Assembly: GCF_001039355.2 (NCBI RefSeq)
Contig: NW_019774436.1
Location: 24,126 to 88,125, forward strand
DNA length: 64,000 nt
DNA from: Lingula anatina
Taxonomy: Eukaryota; Brachiopoda; Lingulata; Lingulida; Lingulidae
Reading direction: 5' to 3'
The notes under the pieces were generated by a model. That model was given only the letters and a program-made list of their open reading frames with translations. It was not told where the DNA came from and ran no database searches. Position 1 is the stretch's first letter; each line of letters opens with the position of its first letter. Below are positions 55,785-64,000 of the stretch, piece by piece. The translations under genes were made by a program, and so were the position numbers.

Positions 55785-58700
55785 CTACATAAAGTCATCT
55801 GAGTCATTGCCACTATCCTGAAAAACAAAAGAAAAATTAAAATAGTACAGTTATACCCATTGTTACTCCATGGCATAATACATTAAGTGGCTTTCATATT
55901 AATGCAAGTTTCCAGTTACCAATGAGATAGATCTTCACAGCTCAAAAGTGTTTTTAATTTGCCTTTTTTCGTTTGATTATTAGATATATTACACACTGCC
56001 AAGCAATAATAAAGCATGATGACAAATCATGAAATATGATAACATAAATAATCTGTGTAAAATGAAACTTACCTGATTTGAAGTCATATTGCTAGGCGTC
56101 ATTAAAGAATCATAACTCCTGAAAGTGAATATAAAAGGATGTAATATATATACAGACTGATGGTTATATCCAGACAATGTAATTATTGCCGATTGATAAA
56201 CACAACAATATGCAGACAATAACTGTATACACAACTGAAAAAAAAGAATAAAAGGCAAATTGAACTAAATGTGCAAATCATTAGCAAACCTACAAAAGAC
56301 TGCAAATTGTTTTTCTTGCACTGTTACACATTAAAATTATGTATAAAAAATTTACTAGTCATCTCACACAATGCAGCATGTATAAAACTTCTCAGAAAAC
56401 TGAAATAGCTGTATGATAAGATATGACCAAGTGAGAAAGAGATGAGCTAATAAGAGTAGGCTACCTGAGTTTTGCTTCCTCCTCTTTCCTTTTTTGCTCT
56501 TCTTTTTCTTTTTGTTTTCGTTCCCTTTCTGTCTGTTTTTTGTCTTCTCTTTCTCTTCTATCTCTCTCCTCTCTAAGTGCCCTCAAATCTGGATGTTTTT
56601 CTTCTTTTGTTTTATTTAACCTATTTACTATTTCATTTAACTTTTTTTCTACATGAACTGTGACTACCTAAAAAGAAAGGGAAAAAACTTACCTTAAACG
56701 TTTCTAATAACACATGACTACAAAGACTATTCAGTCAAATACTTCTTGGACACAGTGATTTATAATAAAGACTTGAATTGACTTACTAAGCAACTTGAGG
56801 CTTTTGGTTTTTAAGGGTAGTTAAAGGGATAATAACTCTTCGTTTCGGCTAAAAAATGAATTTTCCTGGAGTCAACAACAATTTTCCCATACTTACCAAT
56901 GCTTAATGAATTCATTTTTACATTCAAAGTTAGTCCCTGGTTTTTTTCTAAAAAGTTTGGTTTTTTGTTAAAATCTCTTAAGAGATTTTAACAGAGCATA
57001 GCCATCAATGGAGGTCACGTGGTCTAAAGACAAGCTCAGATATCAAAATAATAGCTATAACTGCCGTTTTTGTGGTAAAACAGAATATATTATATTTCTA
57101 TGAATTATTCACAATGTTTTTATTGCGAAATATAGTTCTCATACGAAGAGTTATTATCCCTTTAACAATTTATAAGTAGCTTTTATCATTCAGTAGTATC
57201 CTATTTTAATACAAAGTCTTAAACTTTTTTTATTCTTAACACTGTTAAAGTTTTTAAAACAATATTGCTTTTACAGGGCAATTTATTCCCAATATTGTAT
57301 GTTTTATATATTTATTAGATAAATAAATCTTGATCTTTTCTCATCTTAAAATACCAATTTGCCATGCTTTTCATTTGAGACAAAACAGACACCAGAAACA
57401 CTTCTTACTAAGTTCCAGTGTTTAATATGTATTAATTTTTTTGTCATACATCATTAGTAAAAGTAATATGTACTAAACTATTAAAAAACAATAATGTATA
57501 ATATGATTAAAAATTGCTTGTCTGAGCATTAGTTACAATTCTTTAATGTTTCCGTTCTACCTAACACTTTAAATGTTGCATTAAAATCCTGTATTTTGTA
57601 CATCCTCACCTCTTTGTGTTTATGAAAACCAACTTGCCCTACTTCCATTCCCTGGGTTTTCTTTAGGTTGGTTGCCATGGTATATACAACATCGATGTTG
57701 TTCATTTTACAGCCTGAAATAGCAAAAGATTTTAAAAAATAAACATTTTACATAGAAAAAAAAAAGAGTATAAGAACAGAAAAAAAGGCTGCTGTTGGGA
57801 GAAGCATGTGAACTTGAATCCTGGCCATTTGCTTTTTTAAAAGTGCCTTTCCCCTTTGACTAATCACTGCTTGTCCCTGCACTTGGATGTGATGTCTTAT
57901 TCCATTTTTAATTCTGTTACTAAGCTTTAAATGACTGGCCTGACCTTCATGGTTTTGCTTTCACTCAGGGAGATGTGGTGTTTTATATATCAAGTGTAAT
58001 ACAGACTATGCTACCTGTCATAGAGGCTGAGTAGTTAAAAGCAATGCTAGGTTTCCTTTAGATGAACTTTTATTCTTAGGGTTTTATTGCCTTTAAGGTC
58101 TAAATTGGGAAATATAAGAATTTTTACAGGATATAAATATGACTGTTGGGGATTTTCAAATGTGTGGAGAGTCACTTTCAAATCTGCTTTCTATTAATTT
58201 TGACTAACTTTCGTATCTGTTACCTTGTATACTGTTTGCCTTGACCAGCTGTGCACAGTCTTGTATTACAGCCTGGGGGATGGCATCTATTGTTTCACCT
58301 GGCTGGAGGCGCAGGTAAACATGAGCAGAGGACAACTTGTCAACATGAAACCTAAAATAATAATAATAATAATACAGAATTCTGTTATGTTGGTCATTAA
58401 GACATCCAGCTTTAAAGTTTTATATTGGTACTTTTGTTCACTGGTCTAGTAATTAAGTGTCAATATAAATACACAATATTCAAAATTTATATTATGATTC
58501 TGAGATATGACATTAATCAAATAATACAGAGTATGAATGAAAAAATAAGAGGGCTCCAGTCAGAGTGAGACATCCTTTTTGGAGTTGACATGCAGGTCAT
58601 GCAGAGTACAATGAGTAGCCATAAAACAAGATGAGGAATGATACATCTGAAAAATTGAAGGCTCTTATAACTATGTAGATCAACAGTTAACTGCATGGAT

Positions 58701-59760
58701 GGAGTAAGCAGCCATTTCAGAAAAATACAATATGCACAATAGAGTTTTAAAACTTACCATACGTCTTCAGGAAATGACCACTTAATCAGATCTTCATCTA
58801 CAAATAGAAAATGATAAAAAAAAATTTACAGAAAAACAATTTTGATTAACTCATTCATAAACAGCCTAATTTTTATTAATGGTACATATCAAAATATATC
58901 AAAACTCATAGCATTCCAAAATGGGAATAAAACGCAATGCCTCTGCCAGTTTTAACTTACTTTCATATTTGTCAACTCCCATGTAAATCGTATGTGCTGG
59001 TTGGACAACTGTAAAAGATGAAAAATAAGGTTTATCATAACTTAAATTTTAGAAATACTGTAGCCTGGCCAAAAGCTGAAAGTCGTCAAAACTGTAAGGA
59101 TGTAATTTTAAAAATATAATTTTCTACAAAATGAACTAACGTTTACATATGTATCAATAATTTATTTTTCAATTATCAATTTGATTTCTCCTTGAGCTGC
59201 ATATACTGAGTATGTGACCATATCAACCATATCTAGACAATACAAGGCTAAACGTGAAATATTTCTTTGGGTAAGAAATCCGTCATCGCATGGCTTTAAG
59301 ATAAGATATCCAACCGTTTAACATTATATAGTAATATAGTTATAATGAGAAGTAACACTGTCGCTGTCAGTGTGATACGATCAAGGAGTTATAACAGTTG
59401 TTTGGGGGTGGTCGGCTCATGCCTTAGTTAAACTACCTCAGATCAAAATAACACGATCCAAGGCTGGGCCCCTGGGGACGTGTGTTTTGACAGCGCCCCT
59501 AGTTAAAAGCTTAGAGATTGTTGGTGGGACGCTCGGGGTTGAGATTTAATGCTCTGATTCCCTTTTATCTGTTATAACTCCAATCATAAGTTGTCAACAT
59601 TCACATATCGAGAAAGGGTTATCATATTTCATAGTTAAATGGCCTGACGGCCATATCCGTGTGATTCGATGATGTTGTCTATTTTATGATATCTTAAGAA
59701 ACACAAATAAGATCTAAACACCAACTTTAACTTACCATCACTTGTAAAATAGAACACCAT
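55785..59760 (-). CDS. CCDC25: CCDC25, NFACT-R (DUF814) domain protein, complete
   Basis: Eight coding exons: 59760-59736, 59008-58961, 58797-58758, 58351-58224, 57713-57610, 56667-56465, 56118-56073, 55817-55785 (TAG). All have GT-AG introns and matching phases, giving 208 aa, the length I recall for human CCDC25. It starts MVFYFTSD, then has [54 protein letters not shown] and [14 protein letters not shown] basic, glutamate-rich helix fills exon 6 ([17 protein letters not shown]) and the C terminus is NDSDDFM. The N-terminal fold is the NFACT-R domain shared with NEMF/Tae2. In vertebrates CCDC25 has been described as a membrane sensor of extracellular DNA. The start ATG has A at -3 and G at +4. 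Confidence 0.96.
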
Positions 59761-60087
59761 CGTGGTTTTTACGCGAACCGTGACTACTTTGTCTCGTTTT
59801 CGCTTTCAGGATATATGCCTTATTCCTTGAAATATAGCCCTAGTAATATTCTGTAAGTAAATCATTATTAATTTTTAAAGAAATATGGTCTAAATATTTG
59901 TGGTAAAATTTAGTGTAACTGTTAATCAATAAGTATATTTTGTGCATTCAAGTTAAATTTATAGAGTTTACTTTCTTCTGTACTAAGTTTTGGAACGTAC
60001 CAGTAGTGTGACCTTCACCTTGCTTACCTTCGCGCCAAATTTGGTGGGAGCTAAACTTGGACGACAGACTCTTCACTTATTTCAAAG
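59761..60087. promoter_or_regulatory. Shared divergent promoter region of CCDC25 and ESCO, with E2F-type site
   Basis: The region lies between the CCDC25 start codon and the donor (TTCAAAG|GTGAGT at 60087/60088) of an apparent ESCO 5' UTR exon. GCGCCAAA at 60032-60039 is a perfect reverse E2F site (TTTGGCGC), set in GCGCCAAATTTGGTGGGAG. There is no TATA box at a useful distance. ESCO2 is an S-phase gene in vertebrates, so an E2F site near its first exon makes sense; that it works here is inference. Confidence 0.6.
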
Positions 60088-60700
60088 GTGAGTTGATACC
60101 TTTATATTTGTGATCACGAATTTTTTAATTGATTTTGTTGTAAGGATTGTGATCACCATCAGTAAATTGATGAGAAGAGTAAATGTATTGGAAAACCGCA
60201 AGATAAATTGTGCACCTTAAATGAAGGCAAGTATCTGGGATCTCCCGCGTTAATTAATTTTCAGAGCGCCTACATTATACAGTTCTCTCAGTAAATTGTG
60301 TATTATTCTATTATAATTTAAGTATTGTGATATATTGTATTTAAAGCAAACGCATATTCAGTATACGTTTTTCAGTGTCGAGTACACCTTTGACACAGTG
60401 ATAGTTCTCAAGCTTTAATTTCTATTCATAATTTCTTTTTAATCCTTTTTTTAGCTGTGTTATGATTAGTTTATTTTGCTTGCAAATATAGCTAATAATG
60501 ATGTTAGAAGATGATGATTTGGATTATGATGCAAACAAAATTTGGACAGGAACACATTTTTTTATGATTTGAGGAATGGTATGTGATAACTTCACACATG
60601 TTAAATGTTCACATTCTCCTTTATAGTTTACAATAGCAGAACTTGAGGTTACTGAAGCTGGAAAAGTTCTTATTCAAAGGCATTTGTGATAGCTGCAACC

Positions 60701-63700
60701 ATGATGGCAACAGTTGCTGGAGCTGAATATAGGTGAGCATTTGTATCACTACTGTACCTTTTTGTATTTAGTCAATCAAATCAAACAAATATTAAATTTT
60801 AAGGGAAATCACATTGAGAGAAAAACAGTACAGTGGAAGATCAGAAATCTTTTCTTTTCTTTTTTTTAATCGATCTTCCAATTTTAATATGTTACACAGT
60901 GAATGAATAAACGTTGGAAAAATATCAAATGCACTTCTTTTTACTGTATTGATAAATTAAATTAACTAATTCTTTATCTTAATTAGTCCTGAAAACAACA
61001 ACAACAAAAATACATCTATGGATAGATAAAAAGGTAGAGAGGATACATAAAATAGATAATAAAATACAGAAAGCGCCAGAAGTGAAAAGTTACATTTCAT
61101 TCCAGTTCACCCTACACCAGATCAAGAAAACGAAAGCTTCTTGACAGTCCAGAGCAGAAACAAAAACCCAAGCGAAAAGGCAAAAAAGAAACTTCTCCCT
61201 TATCAGCTTTCTCATTTTATAACACGCCAAAGTCATCCCCACCTCCAGAGAAGGATTCCAAAAGCCAGCCCATCTCCCCTGACATTGATTCCAATGACAG
61301 TGACTCTCGTGACAGTCTGAACCTGGAGTCACTTGGAATCAGGGTGAAACCAGTCCAGAAGAAAAGTGGTACCAAACAAAGCAAAAAGATGGTAGAAGAA
61401 AATGGCCATAAGGAAGGATCAGACCACAATAAATCCAGCCCCAGAAAGACAATTTCAGTTAAACCATATTTCCACGCAAACACCAGACTGAATACAGAGG
61501 ACTGTGCTGAAATGTTATGTATTATGGATGGTGATATCACACCGAGGAAAAAGAGACCATGTTTGGATGACGATAAGATTGAAATGTCAAGCCCAGATAC
61601 AGGGGACTCGATGGAACCACAGGGATCAAGCACCCCTCTTATGCCCAGCAGTCCACTGAGTGATGTATCTGAGAACATATTCAATGTGTCTAATGATGGA
61701 AGTACACCAGGGGGCAGAAAGTTCTTCAAGAGCAGAGACAGTGATAAGCATGCTGCAAGAAAATTGCTAGCAGTCAGATACCAATTTTCATACAACAAAA
61801 TACCCAAGAGAAATGGCTCTTTGAAGAAGGTTGCCAAGAAATATGCAAATGGGCGGTCTTGTAAACCACAACAGGTTACTAGCAATGGGAAAAAGACCTC
61901 TAGTGTAACCCCTCCAACAGCCCCTGTGAAGATTACAAAGCAAATTATTGATGATTTTTCTCAGCTGCAGAATCCCGAAGAGAAGTCACAACAAGTTGTC
62001 CCAGATGTCACAGACCAACAGCTAACAGGACAGTTGTATTCCCAGGATTTATTCTCTGAGGGAAGCCATAATGGCCTTGGCAAGCAGACGATTAGAGACT
62101 CTGGGAATGGTTCTCAAGAATCTTCTGCAGCAGTTGACAAACTGGAGGGTGGATATGCCCAGACACCTGAGCTGTTCAGTGATCTGGCAAGTACTGTGTC
62201 TGAGTCGTCCACATCTGAAGTGGATTCCAATGAGACCATTACACCCTTGTCAGAAAGCCCCAAAACTCCTGACAGAAAGACAAAACTGTTCCCTATTTTC
62301 ACAGCCCAAGCTAACAAGCAAAGCAGGTAAGCTGTAGTCTTTTGTTTATTTTATTTATTTTGTTCTTTATTTTTATTTTTTTGCTTTTGTTTATGCGTTA
62401 ATGTTCTTTTTGAAATTTAAAGTATGCTAAAATAAATTCACGACATGTTTTGATAAGCCCGTATGTTAAACTTGACTCCTTGCTAAATTGCCTCATAATG
62501 TTGAATTAAAACTTCACATTGTTCATGATTTATTTCATCTTTTTAGTAGTTCCAAAGATATTTAATGACACAGATTCACAATTTATAGCTTATTTATGCA
62601 TATTATCTGTATTTTTGTCTAGAACTGCCAGTGACACAAATCCCCAAGATATTTCATGATACAGATGCACAATTTATAGCCTATTTATGCATATGCTCTG
62701 TATTTTTGCCTAGAACTGGTAACACAAGTTCTCCTAGAGGGGCCACAACCCCCCTCGGATCCAGGAAATCTTTGTCACCAGGTCCATCTCCTGCTCGCCT
62801 GTCTAGAAAGAGGATCACTGACAAGGAGAATAGAGAACAGCTGATTATAGTTAGTTTGTTCTTTACATAATAGCTGATTGTCTAAATAACAGAAGAAATA
62901 AATTACAAATGTCTTAGCACTTAGAGTGGACATGTTTTAAACTTGGGGATCATTTTGGATCCCAACTGAAAAGACCATGATTGTTTCTAATATTCAAGTT
63001 AGTGTAAGTAAATTGGGGCTACGGAAGTGAGTTAAGATCCCCCATAAGTTGCAGAAATGAATATCTCTCTTCTAGTGAATCCTTTGCTAGTTTTAGACTT
63101 GGGCAAATGTATTGATTGGGAGATAAATGTGTTTATAACTTAGATGAGTTGTTTAGTACTTCAGTAAAAGTCACAAGTTTATACCATCACTTAATTGGTA
63201 GTTATATTATTTTGAAATTGTAGTACTATTTATAATAATCAGTCTCCTGTTTGGAATTATATGAGAACCAGTGTTTGTAATTTGCCATTTGAGCTTTGTA
63301 CCTTGGGTTAAGTACTAAGTCAACAAGCATACATCTTTAAAAATATTTCCCAGTAATGCTTAATTCTCTGGCAAAAATATATATGTGCTTACTGACAAAA
63401 GCTGATGGCCAGTAATAAAATAACCCTTTTTGTAACTCTTTAGGATGCAGGTCAGAAACAGATAGGGGCAATCCAGTGCAAAACATGTGGAATGTTCTAC
63501 ACCCCTTCTGATCCCACGGACAAGACGGCCCACTCCAAGTTTCACGATAAACTGGAAACTGCTCTCAGTTTTCCTGTAAGTATTGTGGAATAAGCATTTG
63601 CAAAAGAAATTTTTAATGTTTAAAGTAACAGTTACTTTAATTAAGTACTCTGTTAATGTAATACTTTGATGTATTTATATGCATTTAGAAATTAGTCTGA

Positions 63701-63934
63701 GTTTACTAAGAAGTAGCAACAACTGTTAGGCTGATAAAGTCAATAATAGCAATACTTGTTAAAAAATAACTGGTGTAATGAGATTAATATTATTACATAT
63801 ATATTAAGTATGCCTTCAAGAGGTGAACTAATATTTTCTAGGGCTGGAAAAAGGAACGGATTGTGCAGGGATTTTATGATGGCAGTAGAATTATTGCTGT
63901 TGTTGAAGATGACCCCAAGTATGCTTTGAGGAAG
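60701..63934 (+). CDS. ESCO2: ESCO1/2-type cohesin N-acetyltransferase, 3' end beyond window
   Basis: Coding exons 60701-60732, 61106-62326, 62714-62849, 63444-63575 and 63842-63934, preceded by UTR at 60627-60700 and probably an exon ending 60087. 538 residues are visible. The protein starts MMATVAGAEY. It then has a long basic, Ser/Pro-rich disordered region with many SP/TP sites (SPRKTISVKPYF, SSTPLMPSSPLSD). The conserved end of that region reads RKRITDKENREQLIIDAGQK. The C2H2 finger is CKTCGMFYT...AHSKFH (residues ~474-496). GWKKERIVQGFYDGS and DDPKYALRK begin the acetyltransferase domain, and the catalytic core lies past 64000. The enzyme acetylates SMC3 to lock cohesin on DNA. ESCO1 and ESCO2 are vertebrate duplicates, so in an invertebrate this may be the single ancestral gene; the symbol follows the neighbour. 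Confidence 0.93.
62555..62736 (+). repeat. 91-bp tandem duplication over ESCO exon 3 acceptor
   Basis: AAGATATTTAATGACACAGA at 62555 recurs as AAGATATTTCATGATACAGA at 62646. Both copies contain CACAATTTATAGC, TATTTATGCATAT, CTGTATTTTTG and an acceptor: TCTAG|AACTGCCAGTGACACAA at 62623 and CCTAG|AACTGGTAACACAAG at 62713. Only the second leads into the long open exon. Use of the first would place a TGA after about a dozen codons. Confidence 0.9.
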
Positions 63935-64000
63935 GTAAGAGGTCATCCTAAACAAAAAAGACGTACCTACCTTCACAAATTTTGAAGTGTTTTATACTTA

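Noticed and set aside
59796-59807. ISRE-like GAAAGCGAAAAC on the minus strand just upstream of the CCDC25 start codon
   Set aside because: Tempting given the DNA-sensing role reported for CCDC25, but one short match in a leader sequence is not enough to claim interferon-type control in an invertebrate.
61217-61885. A 222-codon minus-strand frame opposite ESCO
   Set aside because: Antisense shadow of the Ser/Pro-rich ESCO exon; no conserved motif.

Overview
This is a metazoan nuclear window. It is AT-rich, with short exons split by GT-AG introns, a tRNA gene with an intron, microsatellites and several families of small inverted-repeat elements. The palindromes TAGGCCTA and ACATGTACATGT recur in the non-coding DNA. 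That texture, the gene content and a DIRS-type tyrosine recombinase fragment fit a marine invertebrate, either an ambulacrarian (hemichordate or echinoderm) or a lophotrochozoan. I cannot decide between these from sequence alone. Single N characters at 44151 and 51702 look like collapsed assembly gaps.

Layout. 1-5.9 kb: mostly intergenic, with one truncated and one full copy of a ~215 bp Harbinger-like MITE, a possible terminal exon (3603-3718) and an intron-containing tRNA-Arg(TCT) at 4102-4189. 5.87-7.73 kb: a compact four-exon SAMD15-like gene on the minus strand. 7.7-20.8 kb: no supportable gene. 20.8-23.8 kb: a nest of repeats (a hAT-like MITE inserted in a duplicated segment, a frameshifted remnant on the plus strand, a THAP-domain ORF with a poly-Phe insert on the minus strand, and a foldback MITE with 60 bp arms). 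24.6-45.8 kb: one large plus-strand gene with at least 37 exons, encoding a transmembrane mucin-like protein: Ser/Thr repeats, sushi-like, NIDO, AMOP, VWD, about 18 EGF modules, SEA-like, transmembrane segment, cytoplasmic tail. 45.8-55.8 kb: 3' UTR, two more MITE copies, an inverted repeat, and three weak gene candidates. 55.8-59.8 kb: complete CCDC25 on the minus strand (8 coding exons, 208 aa). 60.0-64 kb: the 5' two thirds of an ESCO1/2 cohesin acetyltransferase gene on the plus strand, running off the window.

How they fit together. CCDC25 and ESCO are head to head, with about 300 bp between the CCDC25 start codon and the first apparent ESCO exon. As far as I recall, human CCDC25 and ESCO2 have the same divergent arrangement on chromosome 8p21, so this looks like an ancient shared promoter, and an E2F-type site lies in it. 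The mucin-like gene is a domain-shuffled extracellular protein: almost every intron is phase 1, so modules can be added or lost without breaking frame.

The most unusual observations are: a one-base frameshift in the mucin repeat array exactly where the repeat type switches; three independent tandem duplications that each copy a splice junction, plus a dispersed copy of a fourth; a MITE insertion whose empty site is preserved in a paralogous copy 2.9 kb away; and an unannotated two-exon minus-strand candidate gene at 52.2-53.3 kb. I did not find the signal-peptide exon of the mucin gene.
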